Shown here piece by piece: positions 45,340 to 56,750 of a stretch of DNA of 64,000 nucleotides. The stretch spans positions 1,798,001-1,862,000 of the forward strand of contig CP021223.1 of assembly GCA_003999685.1 (NCBI GenBank), read 5' to 3'. A program made the translations under genes and the position numbers. The notes beneath the pieces are model-generated. The model ran no database searches and had not been told where the DNA came from. It saw only the letters and a list, made by a program, of their open reading frames with translations. The DNA comes from Taiwanofungus camphoratus (lineage: Eukaryota > Basidiomycota > Agaricomycetes > Polyporales > Taiwanofungaceae). Position 1 is the stretch's first letter. Each line of letters opens with the position of its first letter.

Positions 45340-47964
45340 TTATGCAGCAGAATTTCCAGCACCTCGAGGCCTGGGCGTGCTCGAATCGCTGGAATGAATT
45401 TCTCCGCTTTCATGACCAGATACGCCTTCTGCATCAGAAGGGTCCGTGATCTCAAATGACTCGCCCGACGGTCCAGGGCAGGCTGGCTGTTTACCATGTG
45501 CCTTTTCAGACAAGCCGCGTAACTTTCCTCTGGTGGCAGCTTTCACTGCTGCCGCCCTTCCTTTAGCAACAGACACCACTGGCGGATGGGCCTTATGCCA
45601 TTGTTGATCACGTCGCTTCTTCGCCCACTGGCACTTGGGTGAATCAGCTTGGTGTCCGTCGTCTCCAGTTTTGCCACAGTTAGGGCAGCTGACGTGTTCT
45701 GGTGGGCATGCAATGGTTTTCACCGACATTGCAGCCCTTCGTTGTGCACAGCAGGAAGATTGTTCTTCATGTAATGCCAAGATATGAGGCTCGCCACATT
45801 TGACACAACACTCATGTGCTGATTGGCATAATGGGGCGATATGACCCCATCTCCAACACCGGAGGCAGAGCGGGACAGCTGATGTCTCGATCCACGGTTG
45901 TAAGCGGTACGTCTTGCCGAAGAGACGTACCGGTTTCTTCATGATCCGGATGGCCATAGAACCAGACCAGGTGTCGAATATGGCAAATATGAATAAGCCA
46001 CTGCCACCTGAGGCTGATTGATACCAAGCCTTAGGCGAATGATGTGGGTGTAGGACTAATTCCTCCACCCACTCGTTGTTGCGCACGAGTTCCTGGAAGA
46101 CTTCGAGCGGTGTGTATTCGACCCTAGATCCTTCCTGGTACAGCGGGAATGCCTTGATCGCCATCTGGGTGATGATATGAGCCCAATCGAGCGAAAGCCC
46201 AACCGGGTTCATTTCATCTGGTGCCACATGGGGAGCGACTAATCGACCCATACCAGCTCTAAGGGCACCCAATTCTGTTGTGGTGGGGCATTCACTGCAT
46301 ACCAAATGCACCTCCCCGTTTCCAGGTGGCACAATGGTATTTACGAGGTAGTTGACTGAATTTCCCGCTCCAGCCAACAATTGTTGCACGACGACCTTGA
46401 GGCTGTCGAGATCTAGGAGATCGCCGAGTTCTAGAGCTCGGTCGAATCTGAGAATTACGGTCTTGGGGCTTGCTCCCTGGGCCGGCTGTGTCGCATGTTT
46501 AATCACAGGTGGGGGGTGAACATTTGAGGAAGCACCAATGGTGATGAGGGGACAGGTAGGGTCCCATGCCATCATTGTGGGGCCTATCCCATGTCCACGT
46601 CCTGATCCAGGGCAGGGGCGGGGGTCGCACGTGTATCTGCTATCACCTTGCCGAGATGACACTTGGGCGGAAGCAGCCATGCCTTGTGCTATGCGTAAAG
46701 CATCCAACAAGGAAATGTTGGGGGCGATTTGTGCGATCTCAGTCGCTCCCCTAATGTCGTCCCAGTTGGGACCATCGTCTGCAGTCAGGTCGATTACTTG
46801 AGATGTATTCGACCTTTTTGCCACTGGAGAAGCTGCCCTGCTCCTGGTTGGAGAGGGTGGTGCCGCTCATTTCTTTCCCTTGTCCACAGGTGCGGTCTGA
46901 GAAACGTCTTTGGGTGGCGATTGAACGCGCACCTGCTTAGACGTTTGCTTGGCAGACGATGAGGCCGTGGCAGAGGCATAGCCTGGTGCTGCGGCAGCTA
47001 TTCCTTCAATTCTTTTCGCCAGCGCGCGGAGAGTGGAGGTGTTGGTAGCGACGGCCTGGATGAGCTTGCCACTGTTGTTAGTGGTTGAGGTCGCAATGGC
47101 CCCAAGCGTTGTGCGCGCCCCTTCAAACCATTGATCGGATGGTTTGGGGAGCACCGACGTAAGCACCTTTGACATTTCGCCAATGGTCTTCCTTTGTTCG
47201 GCAATAGTGGCTTCCAATTCTGCCCTAATGTCGACTAGTTCACGAACCCGGGTAGCCAGATGACCTATCCCGTTAAGATCCGCGATATGTTCTGCTCCGA
47301 TCAATGTGACCATTTGATTGGCCACTTGAAGAGCAGCTTGTGCTGTGTCCCTCCACTCAAGTCCGTAGGCTTCAGCGTGGTACTTGTTGACATCCCTCCG
47401 TATGATACATGAATACGCATCCCGGTCGACGTGCAGGGTGTACGAGATGTGTTGCAACGATTCCCTGATGGCCGCTAGCAGGGAGTCTGGAGTCTCATCT
47501 TGTGACGAACAGGTGCCTTGGAAGACCTGCACTTTGGGGGCCGTTGCATACATCGTGGCCTCAGACAAAGCCGAGACATGCGGTGCAGGCCCCCCCTGTG
47601 GGAAATCGATAAACGTGTTGTCCTCGATGTCCCTCTGGGGGTTGCTCACCTCTGGTGTAGGGGTGGGCATGAAAGGCTGAGTTGGCATGAAAGCCTCTAC
47701 AGCAGCAGAGGGAGGTGGAGACGACTCTGGGATCGTTTCCATCTCAAAGGAAGCTCCACGAGCAAGTCGTAGAGCCTCAACTTGAGCTTGGGTTTGAGAT
47801 CCCCGCGCATCAGGCACAGGATATGGGGCAGGTCGCCCTGAAGGTGTACCGCCGGACACCCTTGAAGACGACGAGCCAGTCGAGGGCATCCCAGTGACTT
47901 GAGAGTCACCAGCGGTATATTGGGAGCCAGTTGGATGGGAAGTGGGAGTGAAAGCAGGAGCCAT
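45340..47964 (-). pseudogene. LINE copy 1 ORF1, gag-like zinc-knuckle protein
   Basis: Starts at ATG 47964 (MAPAFTPTSHPTGS) and spans about 870 codons with one in-frame TGA at 46867-46869, where copy 2 has CGA. The N-terminal third is Ser/Pro/Thr-rich, a predicted helical stretch follows (TIAEQRKTIGEMSKVL), and a nuclear-type basic region precedes SNTSQVIDLTADD. Near the C-terminus, CLRCWRWGHIAPLC is a CX2CX4HX4C knuckle, followed by CCVKCGEPH...H and CPNCGKTGDDGH...C. These would bind the element's RNA in the ribonucleoprotein. The CGA-to-TGA change suggests CpG deamination. Confidence 0.85.
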
Positions 47965-48028
47965 TTGGACGACTAAGCTAGGGCGTCTAATGGAGATGGT
48001 GGTGGTACTGGTTCAAGAAGCGATCGGC

Positions 48029-48039
48029 CGACGTCCAAG
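48029..48039. repeat. Target site duplication, LINE copy 1, 5' side
   Basis: CGACGTCCAAG, the match of 40494-40504. It marks an 11-bp staggered target. Confidence 0.85.
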
Positions 48040-48521
48040 TTGAGGACGCCAGTGTGCACATGGTGCTTGCAGCCCGACGAGGCGCAACCCTAGAAGTATT
48101 CCCGTATGTCACGACAACCACCAGTTGGATGCGGTGCGTTGTCGTGCCTGAATCAATCAATCAGGTAAGTATGATGGCATTGTGAGATCTGACTGGGGAG
48201 TTGACAATGCTGGGCTGCAGCACTGCTGCAACAGGTTCCGGCCACCACGATCAACTAGGGTCATATAATGCACCACCTCAAGGCACCACCTCCATAGTAA
48301 ACAACGTCTCTCGATCGTCAGTGCTCAAGCAGTCAATTAAAATCAGGATTAGGCATACATGCACATAGGAATTCTCATTATACAACGATGTTTTATTCAT
48401 GTTCAGAATACACTTAGCGCTAGCACACTATAGTACAGAATTACAGGTCACACAAGCTATCCGGTTGACATTCATGAATTCGTAGCAAGATCGTTCATGT
48501 TCTTGTAATTGGCATAGCCCC
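48040..48521. other. Intergenic, no gene recognised
   Basis: Before the LINE arrived this was continuous with 40493 and so lay upstream of the DUF6533 gene. It also covers the 3' side of the membrane protein gene ending at 48522. Confidence 0.5.
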
Positions 48522-49609
48522 TCAGTTGCCAACAAGAGGTGCCCGCTCCTCGTCCAAAGAGATTCCGCGGTTGCCCCGGTGGAGCTTCAAGCCGACGCCA
48601 ACAAGAGCCTTGACCACCCACACAAGCGCGAGGATGGAGAACGCAAGCGCGCTCCAGTGTACGAACGCCGAAGTGCGCTGCTGCGCGAAGATCGCCCAGA
48701 GCGACCAGGCAATCGCGATACTTGCGGGAAGGTCGCCCTCGGGCGAGGAGAACGCGTAGGTGGCCGCGGTGGCCTCGAGGAAGAATCTGCAGGTAATGAG
48801 ACATGTGGCAGGCTGCGGTGATATATATCGAAACTTACAAGCCGAGGAAGACAAACACCTTGGTCCAGACGCCGGCACGCTCAGAGGCAGCATTGACGCC
48901 GAACGCTTCGAACGCCGTCAGGATAACCAAGACGGTCGTCCAACCGTGGTAAAGAGAGAACGGAAGATGGACAAAGACCTCGTCAGCGGTGCTCTGCGGC
49001 TCGTGGTACTTTTTGACAACGTAATAGACATGCTGTTAAGTAACACTCAGTGATAATGATTCGCCCAAATACAAGGACACTGACTGTGACTGTGGAGCTG
49101 ACAAAAAGGGCGAAGATAAATGCTATGTGCCAACGTAACACGTCAGCCTAATTGCACAAGTTCATGCGCATTTCACCTACCAGCGATATAATGCTGAGAC
49201 GCCCACAAGTTCACGTAGATGGCATTGAGAAGGCCGAGTAAGGGGAAGCGCCAAGAGATCCCATCAACAATAACCAGCTTTCCATCATCAAAGAACTGGT
49301 AGATGATGGTGCCGAGGAGAAGGATATGAATGAGAGACCTGCATACGGCGTCAGCCCCTACATTCAAGGGACAACCAAAAACACTATGCACCAGATGAGG
49401 AATGCCCATGGCGCTGGTGTCATGTAAGTCAGCTTGCCGGAGTGATATATATCGGTAGGGCCGGCGACCGCATAGATGTTGGAGCCTAAGAAAAGAAAGT
49501 ACACGATGACATTGATGATCTTTGCACACGTTGGCTTCTGCTTTCGACAAGTGAATGAGAAACGACGTACTTTGAGAAAAAGACCATCCTTCCAAGAGCT
49601 GTTCGACAT
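48522..49609 (-). CDS. Conserved fungal multi-spanning membrane protein, unknown function
   Basis: Six exons (49609-49571, 49519-49392, 49338-49181, 49122-49085, 49032-48839, 48786-48522) give 273 aa in phase. The protein starts [13 protein letters not shown]. Seven or eight hydrophobic segments follow, including [40 protein letters not shown] and [17 protein letters not shown]. Further ones are [39 protein letters not shown] and [15 protein letters not shown]. The tail is cytosolic and charged ([18 protein letters not shown]). A GP-D-IYH-GK loop after helix 1 and the YHGWTTV motif look strongly conserved in what I recall of other agaricomycete proteins. The overall plan resembles the DUF1774/TspO-like membrane families, but function is unknown. 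It shares a 225-bp divergent promoter with ATG5. Confidence 0.85.
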
Positions 49610-49834
49610 TCTAACGCTGTGTTTGAGGAGAGGCAAGAGGATGGCAGCTGCAACCGTCAATGTGGACCACTCCCTTCCTTTATGAGCAACGCGCAGCTGG
49701 GTGTGACGTCAAGCGCAGCGCGTGACCCCGACTCCAAATTAGTCGTCAGCCCCATAATAAGAAATTTTTTGTGGAGCCAATGGTGTCCCAGACCCCTGTC
49801 CAGCTCCTAATCACCTCCAATCGACCACACGCGC
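49610..49834. promoter_or_regulatory. Bidirectional promoter between membrane protein gene and ATG5
   Basis: 225 bp separate divergent start codons. No obvious TATA box was found for either gene. Confidence 0.45.
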
Positions 49835-51192
49835 ATGGCACGTGGATCCTCATCCTCGGGCAAGGGCTCGTCGACGCCCGCGACAATGTCCACCTACGCT
49901 CCTCGACACTCCCCTTCTACCTTCACAACACCAGCGTCGACGACCCTTTTCCGACGGTTAACATGGGAGGGAACAGTTCCACTCGAAATCCGGGTCGACC
50001 CAAAGGAACTTCCAGCCAACAGTGACCGCGGTCTAGAATGCTATTATATCCAAGCACCTCGAGTCAGCTACCTGCCGCTACTCGTGCCCGAAATCAAGCG
50101 TTTCCTCATGGACGTTGTTTTTGATGAGGCTGCAGCAAGGGTGATCAAGGAGGAGGACTGGTGGTTTGAAAGCGAGGAAGGGAGCTTGCTGAAGTGGTGA
50201 GTGCGCGCAGAAATCGCGGTTTAGGTCGGGTACATGGGAGGATGTATTCAAGTGTCGTACAGGCATTGGCCCATAGGACTGATCTACGACAACCATACAA
50301 TCACCTCGTCCCCCCGCCCGAGCCCATCCATGGTGCAATCAGTACCTCTCCGTCTCATTCTCCATCTTGTGTCACCTCCTACAGACAAATTGCTCCTGTC
50401 ACCAAGCACAGATGCTTGTAAACAAGCATTCATGGGTCAGCTCAAAGAAGCTGATTTCCTTAGGTGGGGAAACACTAAGCGCATGACCGGCCTCAGAAAG
50501 GCAGAGCAAGACGGATTGTGGGAAGGGATCAAAGAACGTGAGTGCCCTGTCACAGCAATGTGTGCACCTCAGATTGAGGAGGTATGTGACACTCCTTGAC
50601 TTCAGACAACTTTGATGAGTATTGGCGCGTTGCATCGAAAGTAACACCGACGACGACCCCCGCGCGATCGACATCACCACCTCCCCCACCCTCCTCGGTG
50701 TCAATGCACACCCGTCCCCCATCTGCGGATCCGGGCTCAAACGGCGCCCCCGATCGCGATGGTGCATACAACGTTCGAAGCGTGCCCGTGCGGATATACC
50801 TGCCCGAGGGCCCAGTCCTACAGGACCTGGTCCCTCCCACGCTGGAGGACGGTGAGCGTCTGACCTCGTTCCTCTTCGTATTCGCAATCGAGGTCTACAT
50901 GCAGACTATCCTCGTATTTCTTACCTCCACTTCCGTCCGGGATCGTCTTGGTCTAACAGTCCTTAACACTGTAGGTACAGTGCACAGATTCTCGTACTTT
51001 CTTACCACGCACCTCCCGCTCCTTTTCCCCGTGTCGGACACGCGACACAGTGACCTCGCGTACGCACTCGTACAAGGCGTACTCGTACCACCAGATGCAG
51101 AAATGGCATGGCTCGGTGCGTGTATGGCTGGTGCAGATGGGTGGGTTAATGTGTGTGTGGGGCTGTTGCAGGATGGCCTACGATACCAGTGA
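49835..51192 (+). CDS. ATG5: Autophagy protein ATG5
   Basis: Four exons (49835-50196, 50263-50537, 50606-50851, 50975-51192) give 366 aa. ATG5 is conjugated to ATG12 and, with ATG16, forms the E3-like complex that attaches ATG8 to phosphatidylethanolamine on the growing autophagosome. The first ubiquitin-like fold is marked by TTLFRRLTWEGTVPLEI and RVSYLPLLVPEIKRFLMDVV. The start of exon 2, HWPIGLIYDNHTITS with PLRLILHL, and FMGQLKEADFLRWGN are further family blocks. The acceptor lysine region (KRMTGLRKAEQDGLWEGIK) lies in the helical middle. The C-terminal fold has VPVRIYLPEGPVLQDLVPP and VQGVLVPPDAEMAWLGACM. A Pro/Ser/Thr-rich insert separates the domains. Start could also be the ATG at 49886, 17 codons later. 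No lesion seen. Confidence 0.94.
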
Positions 51193-52362
51193 AGGGTTGG
51201 CATGGTTCTACACGATGTGCTGGTGTATCTCATTGTGCATGTACATACAAGGTTCACTGTATGTGGGCATTTCTTTCGATGCCTTTGCTATCATCGTGTG
51301 TATGAGCTGCTTACTCACGTCCCCCTCCTTTTTTGAAATTCTGCAGCCCACAGCAGTCTGAGTACGTGAACACGACTCAGAAAAACATTGCTACATTATA
51401 GTATGTTGTCTAGGCTGAACAACCCTCATGAGATCCTCTACAGTGCAGGACCGATCAGTGATGCATCTCATTACAGTTTTGGGTATTGTATACTGCCGCG
51501 GCCATTTCTTCACGATCTCAGGAGATAGAGAGTTTTAGATAATTACAGCGACTCAGTTTGTACAACGATGAGTGTTCAAGACGAGAGGATCACCGCAAAT
51601 ACGATTGAAAGGTGTAGAAATTTCGATTGGAGCTATGCTTTTCACCACCCAATCATATAACCACGCTGTAAGTAAACCATAACAGCGGTTTGCAAAAATG
51701 ATGCACATGGTACCTTCGTGTTTGAGGAAAACAACTTTGAAGATATTGAGACGGTTATGGTCAAACTTGCCAAAGAAGGTCTAGATTTTTCCAATACCAT
51801 GTTGTTGTGTAACATTATATGTTTGACAGTATTTCAAAGCTGAGATGACCATGGAAGATGCTTATTTTTAGAGTCGTCAATTGGAACGAACTTTTTTCTT
51901 ACATTGAAGTGTATCAACTTTGGCGCATCGACGTTGGGTTGCGAACCCTGCACATTTCTAACTGCGCCAATTGCAGACATTTGAATAATTTTGACCAGGA
52001 AATCAGGCTCAGGTCAGATACCGATATCCTGAGGCATGAGGGTTGAAGGAACTTGGGGTATCTAGTCTGCCTGGGGAGACTACAGGCTCAGCGGCCGGTG
52101 CATCGACAACCCAATATCGTTACAATAATGGTCGACACTCCGAGACCTACGCGGCTTGCCTTATAGCGCCTGAGTTCCCGAGACACAAGGAGTCATAGAT
52201 TCGGGGTCTATACGAGACTTTTGTATGCATGCCTGATGCATAAGGAGAGGTGCCCACCCAGATGCTAAGCAATCGTATATTGGCGCAGTCCTACCTCTCG
52301 TGCATAGAAGCAGCAGAAAGCAGAAAGAGGTTCCCCGAGCATGTCAAAGTATGTCAAAAAGC
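51193..52362. other. Intergenic, about 1.2 kb, with a repeat segment
   Basis: Covers the 3' sides of ATG5 and of the convergent oxidoreductase. AT-rich between 51400 and 52000, with no gene recognised. Contains the second copy of a dispersed repeat at 52014-52078. Confidence 0.5.
52014..52078 (+). repeat. Dispersed repeat segment, copy B
   Basis: Aligns with 28032-28090 over about 60 bases. A later GAGACACA patch at about 52173 also has a counterpart near 28225. Likely fragments of one old element. Confidence 0.5.
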
Positions 52363-53832
52363 CTATAGTTTTGCTTTCTGGCTTCTGTCCCCATCTCTGA
52401 CCCGCACTACTACCTTGCCCCACGTCTTGCGCTGTTCTATCGCCATAAGACCCTCCGACACCTTCTCCAGTGGGAAGACTGTCGGATATATAACTGGTTT
52501 GACACGGGACGATGCAAGCAGACTCAAAAAGAAAAGAAGTGTTACGCTTGGATATTTCAAAGGGCGATTCAAACAATACTCACTTAAGCAGTGCTTCGAA
52601 GATTGATTGAATATGCAACGGTTCGTGTACTGAGGACCAGCGTATGAGGACGTTATCGTCACGAAGTAAACACGCTTTACATACTGAAATAACCTCCCCA
52701 ATGAATCCCGACAATCGAGATGTTCTTTAAAAGAACCAGGTTCAGTGGCAGCTACAGCAAAGCGCATTCAGTCTCAGGACAACAAGTGGACAGCTTCGTA
52801 CCTACCCTCTCAATTTTGCCAGAAGCAAAACCGACGACGAGCGCACGTCCCTTCCAAGCAATGCATTTGAGACATTCTACAACGCGACGAACTTGAGACA
52901 ACCGAGTCTGTCCACACATGGCCCATGTAGCCAACCTTTGATAAGACCCACAGGATCAAATACAACATCAACTCCGGTGCCATTGGTGATCTTCAATACT
53001 TCTTGCTGCCAGTTTGGCTTTGTATAGTCTACAGCGTAATCAGCTCCGCCGTAACGCTTAGAGACATCCAGCTTCCCCTGCGAGCCCGCGGCAGCGATGA
53101 CCTTGGCGCCCAGAGCTGACGGACTTTAATACAAAGACAGTAACGTCGCTATTATAGCATATAGTCACCTTTAGCCAATTGCACCGCAACAAGACCCACA
53201 CCGCCGGCAGATGCGGTGACGAGAACCCATTCATCTACAATAGAAATGAGACAGTTGTACATTGGGTTTGGCTCACATGGAACCTGACCTGGCTTCAATT
53301 TTGCACGCCCGACCAAAGCTTCATAGCATGTTGGCCATGTTACAGATAGCACTCAAGGTCTTGTCAAACTTGATAACTATGCAGTTTTCAAGGATGTCTT
53401 GCACATACCTGCTCCCTGATCATAGCTTATGTTTTCTGGCAAAGGCATTAACCGCTTCCATTGAACGGCAATTCTATCCGCGTAAGCTCCTTCTGCATCG
53501 CCAAATACTTTGTCACCAGGCTTGAACGGACAACCTATGGGGATAGGCGAAGTCTTTGCGATCCTGCCAGCGAGTTCGCTGCCCAAAATAAAGGGGAAGG
53601 GTGGCTGATACTGATAGCTCCCTTGAGATTTGAGAATCTGATTGGATAGACATCAATTTACGACAAGTATGTGAAAAAATCGAACTGCCTAGATACTGAC
53701 ATCGTAGTAGTTTAAGCCTGCGCTAAATACTTCGACCACGACCTCGTCCTCAGCAGGCTTCGGTTCTGGGGCATCAACGGTGAGGGATATTTGAGATGGA
53801 TGGGAGTGCTGCTTTATCACAAAGGCGCGCAT
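52363..53832 (-). CDS. Zinc-independent MDR oxidoreductase, quinone oxidoreductase-like
   Basis: Multi-exon gene from ATG 53832 (exon 1 53832-53701, 44 codons) to the stop at 52363, with an estimated 330-350 aa. Exon 1 reads MRAFVIKQHSHPSQISLTVD and ends EVFSAGLNYYD. Then PFILGSELAGRIAKTSP, PGDKVFGDAEGAYADRI, TWPTCYEALVGRAKLKPG, WVLVTASAGGVGLVAVQLAK (the AxxGxxG NADP(H)-binding motif), GGADYAVDYTKPNWQQEVL, CLKCIAWKGRALVVGFASGK, VKPVIYPTVFPLEKVSEGL and TWGKVVVRV. The GHE-type zinc ligands of alcohol dehydrogenases are missing, so the NADPH:quinone reductase branch of the MDR family fits best. Exons keep frame throughout. LINE copy 2 starts 220 bp upstream of the start codon, head to head. Confidence 0.87.
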
Positions 53833-54041
53833 TGTTCTTGATTATGTTGATTGATAGAACTTTGGGTAGAGGCACTACATCATGTTCACCAATGCTTCTT
53901 GATGATTCCACACACGTGCTACCGATCTATTTGTTTTGGTTACTGTGAAATACTTTGCAAGATGAATGATACTAATGATGCTCTGTAAAAAAAGTAGTCA
54001 ACCGAGAAAGTCGACAAAAGTCACAAATATTGACTCGTTAA

Positions 54042-54052
54042 CCCACTGGCAC
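54042..54052. repeat. Target site duplication, LINE copy 2, 5' side
   Basis: CCCACTGGCAC adjoins the LINE 5' end and recurs after the A-tail at 61561-61571. Confidence 0.85.
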
Positions 54053-54112
54053 ATCGCTTCTTGAACCAGTACCACCACCATCTCCATTAGGCGCCCTAGC
54101 TTAGTCGTCCAA

Positions 54113-56728
54113 ATGGCTCCTGCTTTCACTCCCACTTCCCATCCAACTGGCTCCCACTATACCGCTGGTGACTCTCAAGTCACTGGGATGCCCTCGACTG
54201 GCTCGTCGTCTTCAAGGGTGTCCGGCGGTACACCTTCAGGGCGACCTGCCCCATATCCTGCGCCTGATGCGCTGGGATCTCAAACCCAAGCTCAAGTTGA
54301 GGCTCTACGACTTGCTCGTGGAGCTTCCTTTGAGATGGAAACGATCCCAGAGTTGTCTCCACCTCCCTTAGCTGCTGCAGAGGCTTTCATGCCAACTTAG
54401 CCTTTCATGCCCACCTCTACACCAGAGGTGAGCAACCCCCAGAGAGATATCGAGGACAACACGTTTATCAATTTCCCACAGGGGGGGCCTGCACCGCATG
54501 GCTCGGCTATATCCGAGGCCACGATGTATACAACGGCCCCCAAAGTGCAGGTCTTCCAAGGCACCTGTTCATCACAAGATGAGACTCCAGATTCCCTGCT
54601 AGCGGCCATCAGGGAATCGTTGCAACACATCTCGTACACCTTGCACGTCGATCGGGATGCTTACACACGCATCATACGAAGGGATGTTAACAAGTATCGC
54701 GCTGAAGCTTACGGGCTTGAATGGCGAGATACCGCTCAAGCCGCTCTTCAAGTGGCCAGTCAAATGGTCACACTGATTGGAGCGGAACATATCACGGATC
54801 TTAATGGGATAGGTCACCTGGCCACCCGTGTTCGCGAATTATCCGACATTAGAGTGGAATTGGAATCCACCATTGCCAAACAAAGGAAGACTATTGGTGA
54901 AATGTCGATGGCGCTTACGTCGGTGCTCCCCAAACCATCTGATCAATGGTTTGAAGGGGCACGCACAACGCTTGGGGCCATTGCGACCTCAACCACTAAC
55001 GACAGCAGCAAGCTCATCCAAGCTGTCACCACCAATACCTTCACTCTCCGTGTGTTGTCCAAAAGAGTTGAGGGAATAGCTGCCGCAGCACCAGGTTATG
55101 CCTCTGCCACGGCCTCGTTGTCTGCCAAACAGACACCTAAACAGGTGCGGATCCAATCGCCACCTAAAGACGCTCCTCAGTCTGCACCGGCAGACAAGGG
55201 AAAGAAGCGAGTGGCACCACCCTCCCCAACTAGGAGTAGGGCAGCATCTCCAGCAGCAAAACGGCCGAATACATCTCAAGTAATCGACCTAACAGCAGAC
55301 GACAGTCCCAATTGGGACGACATCAGGGGAGCGACAGAGATTGCACAAATTGCCCCCAATATTTCCTTGACGGATGCTTTACGTATCGCACAAGGCATGG
55401 TTGCTCCCGCATCTCGGCAAGGCGATAGCAGATACACACGCGACCCTCGTCCACGCCCTGGATCAGGACGTGGACGTGGGGTAGGCCCCACAATGATGGC
55501 ACAGGACTCTACTCGCCCCCTCATCACAACTGGCGCTTCCTCAACTGTCCGCCCCCCTTCCGTGATCAAACACACTACACAGCCAGCCCGGGGTTCTAGC
55601 CCCAAGACCGTGGTCCTTAGATTCAACCAAGCGTTAGAACTTGGCGATCTCCTAGATCTCGACAGCCTCAAGGCCGTCGTGCAACAATTGTTGGCTGGAG
55701 CGGGAGGCTTGGTCAATTATTTGGTTAATGCTATTGTACCGCCTGGAAACGGGGAGGTACACTTGGTATGCAGTGAATGCCCTTCCACAGCAGAATTAGG
55801 CGCACTTCGAGCTGGCATGGGACAATTAGTCGCACCCCATGTGGCACCGGATGGAATGAATCCGGTCAGGCTGTCGCTTGACTGGGCGCATATCATTACT
55901 CAGATGGCGATCAAGGCATTCCCGCTGTACCGGGACAGCACTAGGATTGAATACACGCCGCTCGAAGTTTATCAAGAACTAGTGCGAAACAACGAATGGG
56001 CGGAGGAACTGGTCCTACACCCACATCATTCGCCGAAGGCCCAGTACCAATCGGCCTCTGGTGGCAGCGGCTTATTTATCTTTGCCATATTCGACACCCG
56101 GTCTGGCTCTACGGCTATCCGGATCATGAAAAAGCCGGTTCGTCTCTTCGGCAAGACGTACTGCTTACAACCGTGGATCGAGACCTCAGCCGTCCCACTC
56201 TGCCTCCGGTGTTGGCGATGGGGTCATATTGCCCCATTATGCTAATCTGCCCATGAGTGTTGCGTCAAATGTGGCGAACCTCATATTTTAGCATTACACG
56301 AAGAACAATCTTCGTGTTGTGCGCAACGAAGGGCTGCAATGTCGGTAAAAGCAATCGCATGCCCACCAGAGCACGCCAGCTGCCCTAATTGTGGCAAATC
56401 TGGCGACAATGGACACCAAGCTGATTCACCCAAGTGCCAGTGGGCGAAGAAGCGACGTGACCAACAATGGCATAAGGCCCACCCGCCGGTGGTGTCTGTT
56501 GCCAAAGGAAGGGTGGCAGCCGCAAAAGCTGCCACCAGAGGAAAGTTACGTGGCCTATCTGAAAAGGCACGCGGCAAACAGCCAGCTCGGCCTGGACCTT
56601 CGGGCGAGTCGTTTGAGATCACGGACCCTTCTGATGCAGAAGGCGTATCTGGTCATGAAAGCGGAGAGATCCATTCCAGTGAATCGAGCACACCCAGGCC
56701 TCGAGGTGCTGGAGGATCTGCTGCATAA
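54113..56728 (+). pseudogene. LINE copy 2 ORF1, gag-like zinc-knuckle protein
   Basis: Starts at ATG 54113 (MAPAFTPTSHPTGS). Interrupted by TAG at 54398-54400 (copy 1 has CAG) and TAA at 56243-56245 (copy 1 has CAA), both C-to-T changes. The last falls within the first zinc knuckle (CLRCWRWGHIAPLC). The site that is TGA in copy 1 is CGA here. The frame ends RGAGGSAA at 56728. Confidence 0.85.
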
Positions 56729-56750
56729 GCGGACAATTTTATAGTTGCCT

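Larger units (their letters stand above)
40505..48028 (-). mobile_element. LINE copy 1 (APE endonuclease, RT, RNase H; Tad1/I-like)
   Basis: A near full-length non-LTR retrotransposon of about 7.5 kb on the minus strand. Its 5' end is near 48024 (ATCGCTTCTTGAACC on its own strand, as in copy 2), with four extra bases before the target duplication. The 3' end is a 26-base A-tail (T-run at 40505-40530). Order: a ~60-bp leader, ORF1 (gag-like, zinc knuckles), 22-bp spacing, ORF2 (endonuclease, RT, RNase H, C-terminal zinc motif), then a ~280-bp 3' region. The RNase H domain and CCHC ORF1 favour the Tad1/I group; the clade is inferred. At least four in-frame stops are present, so this copy cannot encode full proteins, but the reverse transcriptase plus RNase H region is open for over 1000 codons. 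Confidence 0.93.

Noticed and set aside
40505-48028. LTR retroelement reading of the RT/RNase H element
   Set aside because: No long terminal repeats, no integrase or protease; A-tail, APE endonuclease and short target duplication identify a LINE.
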